Of a DNA stretch of 64,000 bases, positions 16,722 through 27,600 are shown in pieces. Each line of letters starts with the position of its first letter. Position 1 is the stretch's first letter. The stretch spans positions 62,001 through 126,000 of the forward strand of contig NZ_JBGCCT010000030.1 of assembly GCF_041260665.1 (NCBI RefSeq). The letters are read 5' to 3'. The notes under the pieces are model-generated. The model was not told the DNA's origin. It ran no database searches and saw nothing but the letters and a program-made list of their open reading frames with translations. A program made the translations under genes and the position numbers. This DNA comes from Catenulispora sp. GP43 (GTDB taxonomy: Bacteria; Actinomycetota; Actinomycetes; Streptomycetales; Catenulisporaceae).

Positions 16722-17636
16722 ATGCCCTTCTTCAACATCCAGAACACCAAGTACAAGGACCCGAACATCACCCCGCCCCCGGACGGCGGCGGTGACAACG
16801 GCGGCGGAGGCGGCGGGGACGGTGGAGGCGGCGGGGGCGGCGGCGACCTCGGCGGCGGCGGAGGCGGCGGAGGCGGCGACCTCGGCGGCGGCGGCGGCGG
16901 TTCCGGCAGCTTCGGCGGCGGAGGCGGAGGCGGCGACCTCGGCAACAACAAGAACCTGCTTGGCGGGGGCGGCGGTTCCGGCAGCTTCGGCGGCGGCGAC
17001 GGCGGCCTCGGCGGCGGGCTGGGCGGAGGCGGAGGCCTCGGCGGCGGCTCCGGCAGCTTCGGCGGCGGCGACGGCGGCCTCGGCGGCGGGCTGGGCGGCG
17101 GCTCCGGCAGCTTCGGCGGCGGAGGCGGAGGCCTCGGCGGCGGCGGCGGCTTCACCCCGCCCCCGGACAGCATGCTGTCCGGCATCCGCACCCCGACATC
17201 GGAGTTCTCGTCCCTGCCCCGCGAAAGCTTCGGCAGCGGCGGCGGTGGCGGCAGCGGCTCCTTCGGCAGCGGTCTCGGCGGTCTCGGCGGTCTCGGCGGC
17301 CTCGGCGGCGGCCTGGGTGCCGGCGGCCTCGGCAGCGGCACCGGCAGCGCGGGCAACTTCACCGGCACCGGCACCAGTGGCCTCGACCCGAACGCCGCCG
17401 ACCTGGCCGGCAAGACCGCGGCCGACGAGGCCGCCGCGGCCCGCAGCGCCGAAGCCGGGGGCGAAGGCGGCTTCCCGATGGGCGGCATGGGCGGCATGGG
17501 CAGCGGCGGCCAGGGCCAGAACAAGGAACGCGAACGCAACACCTGGCTCACCGAGGACGAGGAAGTCTGGGGTGCCCGCAGCGACGCCCTCGGCGGTGTC
17601 CTGGGCGCCCTTCCCGAACCCGGCGGCCGCCGATGA
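16722..17636 (+). CDS. Glycine-rich ESX-associated protein with conserved acidic tail
   Basis: The protein has 304 residues. After a short head (MPFFNIQNTKYKDPN), residues 20-145 and 170-250 are nearly all Gly with repeated SGSFGGG, DLGGG and GLGGG blocks. The gene carries long GGCGGC-type repeats prone to slippage. The C-terminus is different: KERERNTWLTEDEEVWGARSD, then a short helical end. I recall a TWLxEDExVWG tail in other actinomycete T7SS-linked proteins, so it may be a recognition signal. Probably an exported or surface linker protein. A hairpin terminator follows. Confidence 0.75.
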   Translation: MPFFNIQNTKYKDPNITPPPDGGGDNGGGGGGDGGGGGGGGDLGGGGGGGGGDLGGGGGGSGSFGGGGGGGDLGNNKNLLGGGGGSGSFGGGDGGLGGGLGGGGGLGGGSGSFGGGDGGLGGGLGGGSGSFGGGGGGLGGGGGFTPPPDSMLSGIRTPTSEFSSLPRESFGSGGGGGSGSFGSGLGGLGGLGGLGGGLGAGGLGSGTGSAGNFTGTGTSGLDPNAADLAGKTAADEAAAARSAEAGGEGGFPMGGMGGMGSGGQGQNKERERNTWLTEDEEVWGARSDALGGVLGALPEPGGRR

Positions 17637-17656
17637 GACGTACCGCGTACCGCGGC

Positions 17657-17686
17657 CCGGTCAGTACTCTTCCAAGTGCTGACCGG
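17657..17686 (+). terminator. Hairpin terminator after the WXG100 run
   Basis: CCGGTCAGTACT (17657-17668) pairs with AGTGCTGACCGG (17675-17686) over 12 positions with one G-T wobble and a six-base loop. It lies 20 bases after the stop of the glycine-rich gene. The YbaB-like gene downstream would then need its own promoter in 17687-17814. Confidence 0.7.
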
Positions 17687-17739
17687 CCGCCGTACCGGCA
17701 TGTCCGCGCCCGGACGAGCGCACCCCGCCCTTCCCCCGC

Positions 17740-17800
17740 CGTTCCACGACCACGACCACGACCACAGACTCAGACTCAGACACAGACCACAGACCACACC
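17740..17800. repeat. Short tandem repeats upstream of the YbaB-like gene
   Basis: Simple repeats of CCACGA, then CAGACT and ACAGACC fill the leader before ATG 17815. They have no coding meaning that I can see. No canonical ribosome site stands directly before the start. Confidence 0.55.
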
Positions 17801-17814
17801 GAAGGCCCGCGCCC

Positions 17815-18243
17815 ATGACCTCCGGAGCCCAGACCTCCGCCGCCGACGTCCCTCCCGGCCACCCCCGCCTGGCGTTCGACCGCGCGAAGCTCGCCGAGCT
17901 CGTCGCCGACTCCGAGCGGCGCATGGCGGTCATCGCCGACGCCCAGAAGCGGGTCGCCGAGCTGGCCGTCAGCGTGCGCTCGCGCGACCGGTCGCTGACC
18001 GTGGGGCTGGGCGCCGGCGGCGCGCTGACCGAGCTCACCTTCCACACCGGCGCCTACCGCGACATGGCTCCGGCCGAGCTCTCGCGGCTGCTGCTGGACA
18101 CCGTCACCGCCGCGCGCGCCGAGTACGCCGCGCAGGTCGCCGACGTCATGGCGCCGGTGCGGGAGGGGGCGGTGCTGCCGTTCGAGGACATCATGGCCGG
18201 CAAGTTCGACATCTCGGAGTTCCTGCGCGGGGGTGCGTCGTGA
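17815..18243 (+). CDS. YbaB/EbfC-like protein of the ESX substrate operon
   Basis: The protein has 142 residues. An amphipathic N-terminal helix (DRAKLAELVADSERRMAVIADAQKRVAELAVSVRSRDRS) leads to a beta segment LTVGLGAGGALTELTFHTGAYRDM and a second long helix (ELSRLLLDTVTAARAEYAAQV). This is the YbaB dimer plan. In actinomycetes such proteins recur beside T7SS effectors and may act as chaperones (EspD/EspG-like role is only inferred) rather than as nucleoid proteins. The stop overlaps the next start as GTGA. Confidence 0.75.
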   Translation: MTSGAQTSAADVPPGHPRLAFDRAKLAELVADSERRMAVIADAQKRVAELAVSVRSRDRSLTVGLGAGGALTELTFHTGAYRDMAPAELSRLLLDTVTAARAEYAAQVADVMAPVREGAVLPFEDIMAGKFDISEFLRGGAS

Positions 18244-18620
18244 CCGACATCCAGGCCGACCCGGACGACCTCGAGAAGCACGGCCGGGCCTTCGACGGCC
18301 ACGTCGCCGACATGACCTCGGTGCACGACCAGCTGTACGCCCTGCTGTCCGGGGACATCGGCATCGGGAACGACGACTTCAGCCGCGGCTTCCGGGAGAA
18401 CTACGTCACCCAGGTCCGCAACCTCGCCGACAGCGTCAAGGGCGCGCGCGACGGCGTCCAGGGCATCAGCCTGGGCATGGTCAAGATGGCCGCGGACTAC
18501 CGCGCGACCGACGACGCCTCGCTCCAGGGCATCACCAAGATGGGCGACAGCCTGAACCTGCCGCCGGCCGCGCCGCACACCCCGGGCAGCGGCACGCACA
18601 CCACCCCGCACGAGCCCTGA
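18240..18620 (+). CDS. EspC/WXG100-like partner of the giant effector
   Basis: The protein has 126 residues and a GTG start at 18240 overlapping the YbaB-like stop. It opens TDIQADPDDLEKHGRAFDGHVADM, close to the N-terminus of ESX secretion-associated (EspC/DUF2580-type) proteins. A helix pair follows, with no clear WxG turn but with FSRGFRENYVTQVRNLADSVKG. The last 20 residues are Pro/His/Thr-rich. It ends one base before the giant gene. The pair YbaB-like plus EspC-like ahead of a toxin suggests that these are its targeting and loading factors. Confidence 0.72.
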   Translation: MTDIQADPDDLEKHGRAFDGHVADMTSVHDQLYALLSGDIGIGNDDFSRGFRENYVTQVRNLADSVKGARDGVQGISLGMVKMAADYRATDDASLQGITKMGDSLNLPPAAPHTPGSGTHTTPHEP

Positions 18621-18621
18621 C

Positions 18622-21600
18622 ATGGGCATCGACCTCCCCGAGCCGCTGCGCTGGCTCTTCAAGCTCACCGGCTCGGAGTGGCCGGACGCCGACGAGGACA
18701 AGATCGCCCGGTTCGGCGAGCAGGTCGGCGGGTTCAGCGACAAGATCGACCTGGTCAACTCCAACATGGTGGACACCGTCCGGCTGGCCAACCTGTCCAA
18801 CTCGGGCCCGGCGATGACGCAGTACACCGACAACCTGCGCGACGTCGTCAACAACGGCATGCCCGGCATGTCCGTCGGCGCCCGGGCGATGGCCGTGGAG
18901 ATCCACGACGCCGCGCTGCAGGCCGAGTACAGCAAGGGCACCGCCGTCATCAACATGGCGATCATGGCGCCGATGATCGTCGAGGCCATCGCCAACGCCC
19001 CGGAGACCTTCGGCGCCACCATGGCCGTGGCCGAGGCCGGCATCGCCGCGATCCGCACCACCGTGCCCAAGCTGCTGACGCAGATGGTCGAGAAGGTCGT
19101 CACCAACACCGTGATGATGGAGGCCGGCGACCTCGCGGTCCAGGGCTACCAGGTCCTCGTCAAGCGCGACCGCTCCGGCTTCGACGGCAACCTGTCGCTG
19201 AACACCATCGAGATGGGCGCCATCGGCGGCGCCGTGGACGGCGCGCTCACCGGGGCCCTGATGAAGGGCGCCCCGAAGTTCTTCAAGGCCGCCGAGGCCG
19301 GCGTCACCGATGCCAACAAGCTGATATGGGCCCCGCCCAAGTGGGCCAACATGGCCACCCAGGTCGCCAACAACACGGTGACCTCGCTGATCATGGACGG
19401 CATCAACGGCCAGCCGATCGACGGCCTGAGCCTGCTGCAGGGCGCGGCCCTCGGCGCCGCCATGGGCGGCCTGCACCACGCTCCCGGCGTCAAGGTGAAG
19501 CCGTTCGACGACTTCCACATGAACGAGGACTTCCTCAACGGCGACAGCTGGGTCCGCCCCAACGGTGCCTACGAGGACAACAAGACCGGCACCAACGACT
19601 TCTCCTTCAACGTCCGCCGCCAGCCCGGTTCCACCGACGGCACCAAGACCGTCTGGTACGGGGACCCGGAGGTCACGCACCCCGAGGGCACCCCGCCGCT
19701 GAACGAGCGCCTCGGCTCGGTCATCGACAAGACGCTGGAGAACCATCCCGAAGGCGCCCCGAAGCCCCGCTTCACCGTGCTCGAAGACGTCCCGCCGGCC
19801 CAGCTGGACGGCATCCGCACCCTGGCCGCCGACAAGGGCGTGGACATCGTCGTCCCGCACGGCACCGTCGAGAACGGCCCGAACGGCTCGATCCGCGTCC
19901 CCGGCAGCGACGGCGGCTCCGGCTTCCGCATGGTCCGCCCGGACGGGAGCGTCGAGCACCTCGGCTCCGTCTACGACCCGCGCCAGACCGTCGGCGAGCC
20001 GATCGTCGGCGGGGAGCCGCCCGAGGCCCGCGTCGCGCTCGGCGGCGGCGGCGAGAAGTTCGTGTCCAAGGAGGTCGCCGGCGAGGGCGACTGCACCGTC
20101 GCCTCGCTGGCCGACTCGGCGCTGAGCCAGGGCGTGACCAAGAAGAGCATCCACGCCGAGGGCCTGGACCTGTCGACCGACGGCGGCATGCGCGAGTTCC
20201 GCAACCGGATCGCCGACCAGGTCGGTTCCCAGAGCACTGACACGCGTCCCGGCTCCGCCGTCCTGCTCGGCGAACTCTCCCCGGACGGCGCCCGCACCGT
20301 CCTGGACCGCATCGGCCCGCCGAAGGCCTCGTCCAGCTCGCATATCGACGCCCTGGACCTGGCCGGCCCGGCCAGACCGCGCGATTTCACCGGCTTCCCG
20401 GAACGCAAGGTCACCGATCCGGTCCAGGAACTCTCCCGCCGCCTGGAACAGGATCCCGCGACGGTCCTTTCAGCGCTGGAGGACCACTACACCTCCGACG
20501 GCGACAAGGGCATGGCCCAGCTCGCCGCCTACGCGAAGGCCAAGGTCGACGCCGGCGGCGACGTCCCGCAGCACCGCGACCTCCTGGACTACGCGATCCG
20601 CGAGCGCACCCTGGCCGAGACCCCGCTCGGCGGCGAGATGCTGCAAGCCGTGGCGCACACGCTGGGCCTGGACGTCGTCGTGGTCAGCGACGACAAGCCG
20701 GCGTTCCACCTGAACGGCGACTCCGCCAAGCGCGTCTACATCCACCGGGTCACCACCGAGGACGGCCGCAACCACTACCGGGCACTGCGCCCCGAGACGA
20801 AGCCGCTGGGCAAGCTGAGCCGGCGCACCCCGCACCCGCTGCCCGGCGACCGCGCCAAGACCGCGCGGGACGGCTCGCCGGACGGCAGCGGCGAGAAGCC
20901 GCGCAGTACCGAGACCTCCGACACCGCCCCGAAGTCGCACATCACCACGGGAACCGGCGGTACCCGGCGGTCCCGCGTCCCGGTATCGTCGCGCGGCGGC
21001 CACGGCGCCCTCACCCGCCGCCCCACCGGCTCGGTCAGCAACGCCCTGCACCGCCTGGCCGGCGGCGCGCACGATCCGAACGACCGCGGCCTCATGGCCC
21101 CCGCCAATCCGCATCCGGCCGTGCCGCGGGAACCGAACCGCAACGTCAGCGACCTGATGCAGCTGGCCGGCCGCCCGCACAACGGCACGGCCCGGCCCGA
21201 GGACGGCTTCGAGGCGACCGGCGGCCCGGACGTCATGGGGGTCCGGGACGTCCCGGCCAAGCCCGGCTTCCTGGGCGGCCGGCGGCTGGACGACCTGCCG
21301 CAGGAGAACCTGGACCGCTTCTTCGAAGGCATCGACCTGGCCCGGACGGAAGGCCCGCCGCACGACCTCGCCGATCTGTTCAGCGGCCCCGGAGCCCAGC
21401 ACGACCCGCCGCGGATCCCGCACGTCCTGCACAGCATCTGGCTCGGCGGCCCGCTGCACACCGGCGACGCGGGCCACCAGAGCTTCCGGGACACGATGCG
21501 GGACAACGCCGCCACCACCGGCTTGACCTCCGTGCTGTGGACCGACGTCCCGCGCCACGAGATCGACGAGCTCCGCCGGCAGGGCCCGGACGCCCCGCGC

Positions 21601-24600
21601 ACCGAACGCCAGGAGCAGATCCAGCAGATGCTGGACTGGGCCGGGAACCACGACATCAAGCTCGCCAACATCGACGAGGTCTTCGCCGGCGGCGACCGGG
21701 CCGAACTGCACGCCGAGATCGCCACCGAACGCGCCCGCGGCACCAAGTTCAGCTACGCCACAGCCAGCGACCTGCTGCGCATGGACATCATGCACCGCTT
21801 CGGCGGCGTCTACACCGACGGCGACAACCGGGCCACCGGACACCTCCGCACCCGGATCGAGGAGATCCAGGCCGACACCGGACACGGGCAGTTCGCCCTG
21901 TCCCGGCTGGAGGGCAAGCAGAACAACTCGGCCTTCATCGCGCCCCCCGGCAACCGGATCGTGCACCAGTACCGCGCGACCCTGAAAGACCGTTACGCGC
22001 TCTCCCTGAACGAGATCCTGGCCGAGAAGGGCGCGCAGGGCAGGGACCGGCAGATGGAGACCTGGCGGGGCATCACCCGCCCGGCCCGGCTCTACCACCG
22101 CAACGTCCGCGCCGAGGTCATCAACCGGACCGGCCCGACGCCGTGGTTCTTCACCAAACTGGCCGCCTCGGTCAGAAGGCCCGAGGACACCGAGAACACC
22201 GACAGCGGGTGGTTCCGGGGCATCGACCACGCGGACATCGAGGCCGGCTCGGCGTCCACGTGGGTCCCCGACCCCAACGCCGCGCCGGGCCCGCCGCGCG
22301 CCCATCCGGCGCCGGAGCAGGTCGTCAAGGCGGCCGTCACGATCCTGCACCGCGAGGCGGCCAACCGCGAGGGCGTGCTCCACCTGCCCTCGGTGATGGA
22401 CGTCATCGCCGAGGCCGCGCCGGACCACCGGGACCGGATCTGGCACGCCGTCCTGCACACCATGCACGAGACCTGGCCGAACGAGAAGTATCCGAAGCCT
22501 GACATCGTGCTGTCCGGCCGCTTCGAGAACTCGCAGCGGAGCAAGGACCCGCTCTTCCTCAGCCAGTCGGTCCCGCGTTCGGTCAAGACCTACCTGAACG
22601 ACAGCGGCCTGTTCCCGCGGGGCACCCTGCACAGCGCGGCCGGATACGACCCCACCACGCCCGAGGACAGGTGGCTGCGCGAGGACATGGACAAGGCGGG
22701 GTTCGGGCACCTGCCCATCGAGGACGCCCGCGACGTCTACCAGCTCCACAAGGGCTTGTTCGGCAGCGAATACCTGAGTGACAAAACAGAGGTGGACCAG
22801 ACCGTAAAGGTCCTGGACCTGCTGCGCATCACCTCGCCCCGCAGCGACCGCACCGACCCGCTGTGGGCGCACAAGGCCCTGCGCGACCTCGTCGAGTTCC
22901 GCATCGGCGACAACGGGAACTACAACGCCGCACACCTGCCGACGCTGCTGGCCGATCACGGCCACATGATGCGCCGCAGCCAGCGGACCCAGGCCGAGTA
23001 CCGGCGCCTGTCCGAATACGCCAGAGCGATCCCCGAGGGCCAGGACCCTGAGAGGTTCGCCCGCAACATGAGCCCCCGCCCGCCGGGCCGGGGCGGGATC
23101 CGCGCGCTCTCGGCACGCGACCACGACCGGCGCTGGGACCGCGCGGTCGACGTGATGGCGCTGCGCACCCAGATCGGCCACCTGAGCGCCAACCAGGAAC
23201 GCGGCATGTGGAAGCTGATCGGGCTCTACCACAAGACCGCGGACCGCGCCGTCTCCACCAGGCCGCTGACGCTCGACGACATGGCCGACTTCCGCCGCCG
23301 GCTCACGGCCAGGCACCCCGAACTGGGCACGATCACGGACCCCGGGGCCTGGACCGTCGCCATGGCCGACCGGACCTTCCGGCTGAGCCCGGAGTCGGGC
23401 CCCTTCAGCCTCAACGACCTGGTGCGGGACGCCCGGCGCAACCCGGACCAGCCCTATCAGCCCCCGGCCGCCGAAGACCAGCACTACGGCACCTCCCACC
23501 CCGAACCACCCGCGACCCGCAAGCAGTTCAAGGACGACGCCGCCGAGACCCGGCGCGAGTTCGACGAACTCGGCCCGCTCGTCGCGCACCTGCCGCCGGC
23601 GCACTTCCGCGACCTGATCGCGAACGCCGGCGACGCCACCGAACACGCGCGGCGCCAGGAGATCCTGCGCCGGCTGCACGTCAACGTCGCTCATCTGGAG
23701 CCGGCAGACCTGCGCACCGCGATCCAGGGTTCCCGCTTCCACCGCCGGCTGTCCGACCAGCTGCGCGCGTACGGGCCGGACCCCGAGGTCGAAAGGCGCG
23801 ACCTGCCCGCGTTCCAGGACGCCGCCGAGGCCGACCGCTTCCGCGCCGAGTACGTCGAGGCCCGCCCCGACGGCAGCGGCATCTGGATCCGCGATCCGCA
23901 GTCCCAGCACGACATGCAGACCCGGCACACGTCCACGACGATGCTGGCCGACCCCGGCCACTTCTCCGTCGTCCTGCACGGCTCGCCAGAGCAGGTCCAC
24001 GTCGGCAAAACCACGCTGAGCGCCCGCGACATGGCCAACCTGCTCCAGCACACCCCGGAGTGGAAGGACGACCCGCGCCCGATCCGGCTGGTCGCCTGCA
24101 ACACCGGCGAGCACGACGAGGGTTTCGCCCAGCAGCTCGCCGACCTGCTCGGGGTCGAGGTCAAGGCGCCGAACACGGTCGTGTGGGGCGTGCGCGACGG
24201 CAAGCCGTACGCCAGCACCCTGGTCCGCCGCCCCGACGGCACCTACCGGCCGGTCAAGGAGACCGACGGCGCATACCGGGTGTTCTCGCCGCGCACCGTG
24301 AACGCGGACGGCAGCGCCGGCCGGGCCCCGATCCGCCTGGACTCCGCGGACCTCGGCCGCAAGCCCGCGCTGACCGTCCTGAGCAGAGCCATCGCCGGCC
24401 CCTTCGGCGACACCCTGGCCGGCGCGGACCCGGTCACCCAGAAGATCGTGGGCGACTGGCAACACCTGATGCGCCAGACCGGCGGGGACAGCGAGAAGGC
24501 CTTCGACGTCTCCGAATCGGCCCGCGACGCGCTCGACAAGGTGCTCACCCCGGACACCATCCAGTGGATGGAGCAGCACGCCCCGGCCGGTTCCGAAGTG

Positions 24601-27600
24601 AAGCAGGCCCTCGACGCGCTGTCCGACGCGCGGAGCCGTCCGGACCACGGCGCACCGCCTTCCGGATCGGACGCCGCCTACGTCTACGACCCGGTCACCG
24701 CGCACGCGAAGAGCGCCGGCCTGTCGGTCGATCCGGTCACGGCGCGGCAGTTGTCGGCGGTCCACCGCGCGCTGTTCCCGGACGCCGCGCCCTCCGACAC
24801 CGCCTCGATCCGCCAGGCGCACAACGTGCTGATGCTGGCGCGCGCCGACCGAGGGAACGGCGTCGTCAGGCCGGCGCATGTGCAGGACGTGATCCGGCAC
24901 CGCTTCGGCCCCGATGCGACGGCCACGCCGGAACGCGTCCGGAAGCTCAGCGACGAGTACACCGCGCTCAAGACCCTCGGCCCGGTCGACCAGCACGCCT
25001 GGCGCACCCACCTGGAGTACCGGAAGGCACGCGACACCCAGGCCGGTGACGTGCCGCGATCCCTCACCGCGGACCGGCCGCCGACCGAACGCGAAGCACG
25101 CACGTGGACCGACGTCCTCACGGTCGCCGACGGCATCGGTTTCCATCCCGACCTCGACCACCCGGGCGCGGAACTCAGCGCCCTGTGGTCGGCGGTCGAG
25201 GCACACCGCGAGGTGCTGCCGGCGCATTCGGCGGCGCTGGAGCGGCCGATCCGCTACGCCGACATCGAGGACCTCGGCCGCCAGCTCGGGCTGTACCGTG
25301 ATCGCGATCGCGCACCCGGCGAATCCCAGCTCGACTTCGTGCAGCGGCTCAGCACGAACATCGGCTCGTTCCGCGCGGCGCACCCGAACGAGCGCCTGTC
25401 GGCCTCGGCCATGGAGCGCCATCTCGCGGCCCGCGACGAGACGCCCGCGCCGGCGCCGCGTCCGGCGCGCACCGCCGCGCCCCCGCGGCCCCGCACCGAG
25501 ATCACCGACGCCCAGGCCCGCACCCTGTCCGACAGCCTCGGCGGCTTCATCCCGCCGGAGGGCCTGAAGAAGCTCGCGGCGGTCAGCCTCAAGAAGTTCC
25601 CGGCCTTCACCGACCCCCGCCGCGAACCGCGGGTCTCGGACTTCACCGACCTCGTCCACCAGCTCCTCGGCCCCGGGCACGACGTCGAGACCGGCGTGGC
25701 CACGCTCGCGGCGGCGGCGACCCGGGCCCGCAGGCCCGGCAGCCTGAGCGCGCTGGACGGCGCACTGTTCCACGACGACGGCGACTTCGTCCGCGCGCCG
25801 TGGTCGCGGGTCCGGTACGAGGCCTACGTCCCGTGGTCCGACCGGCACACCATCGAGCGCGACGCCGCCCTGGTCTACTACCAGGCCTTCGGCGAGCACG
25901 CGCCGGCCGACCCCGACGCCGGCACGGTACGGAACATGCGCCGCGCCATGCAGGTCGCCAAGCTCGCGCACGCGTCCTACGACCGGCGCGGCCAGAGCGA
26001 CCCCGAGACGTTCTACCGGCAGCTCGGCGACCGCCTGCGTCCGCTCGACGGCGAGAGCGGCACCGGCGCCGACTCCTTCCGGCGGCTGCTCACCGCCGCC
26101 GGGTCCGGCGACGGCCGGTATCAGCACCCCGACTTCCTCGCCGGGCCGATGCGCCGCCGGCTCAACGGCGCCGGCACCCCGCGGCCGCCGCTGGGCCACG
26201 GCCTGCCGCCCGAGCACATCGCGGCGTCCCGCACCCACGCCAAGGAGCTGCCGGGGCTGTTCACCCCGACCGAGTTCGGCGGCCACGAGCAGATCGAGAC
26301 CCGCCTGCGGGCGCTGATCCCCGGCCGCGGCCCGCTGCACTTCGAGGTCGGGCTGCCGACCGAGCTGCGCGAGGGCTTCGGCGCGATGGCCGACAGCGGT
26401 CTGACGCTGCGCGTGACCCGCGACGGCCACGCCTACGACGCGCGTCTCAAAGCCCTGCTCAGGACCGGCCCGGAGCGGGTCGAGGAGTCGCAGGCCACCG
26501 CCAAGAACGAGAGCCGGATGTTCCGCACCGGCGACGACGGCGGCGGCAGCCACGGCACCAGCCGCACCCTGACCGTGGACGGCGGCCTCAAGACCGGCTT
26601 CGGCCCGCTGAGCCTCGGCGCGAACGCCGGCGCCTCGCGCATCCGCAGCCGGGAGCTGACCTCCTCGGAGGCGTTCGGCGGCGACATCTACCTCGACCCC
26701 TCCGACGGCACCGCGCGGCACACCGTCCAGACCCAGGTGCACATCGAGGTCACCGACACCGCGACCGGGCACTGGGTGCAGGACGTGCCGCCGGCCGACG
26801 GCCCGGCGCACACCGTCGAGCTGCGGATCCAGGAGCACCTGACCGCCACCGAGGGCTTCGACAAGGAGCCGCGCGCCGTCACCCGGGCACTGGACGACCC
26901 CTCGATCGACCACCTGCTCGCCGAGCGGACCGGCTACGGGGACGAGCTGAAGCACCGGTTCCTCGCGGATCTGCACGGCAAGGGCCTGGTCCTCGGCGAC
27001 AAGGGCCGCGCCGACGTGGACGCCTACTTCGCCGAGCTCTCCTCCCCGCACAACGTGGCGGGTCTGCACAGCACGGACCCGCTGCGCCGGGCCGCGCTGT
27101 CCACGTCGGTCACGGCCGAGGACGGCGCCGGCACGAAGATCCCGATCACCCTCGGCGCGCACGCGATAGCCAGGACCCTGACCCAGGTGAGCGAGTCCCG
27201 CGCCGGCCTGAAGATGGACACCGTCGCCCGGCACACCGTGAAGCAGGGCGTCAGCACCGGTCGCGGCGGCGGTCTGCCGGCCAGCCTGACCGCCGGCGGG
27301 AAGTCCCACGACAGCACCGCCACCCTCGGCGTCAACGGCGCGAGCACGCGGACCGAGAACGCGAGCCTGGAATCGGCGTTCACGGTGACCCGCACGGTGC
27401 GCGCCGAGGACACTAACGCGTCCTACCAGATGGAGTCGCAGCTCGATCTGCACGTCGCCATCGGCGAGGACCGGAGCGAGCACTTCAGCGTGCCGAACGC
27501 CACCGCCTGGATCCGGCTGCGCACCGCCGACCACGCTCGGCTGATCAGCCAGGACGGGACGCCGGAGCGCAAGCCCGCGTCCGCGGACGCCGCGAGCCTC

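Noticed and set aside
17740-17800. Short tandem repeats as a possible CRISPR array.
   Set aside because: Units are 6-7 bases with no spacers and no cas genes nearby.
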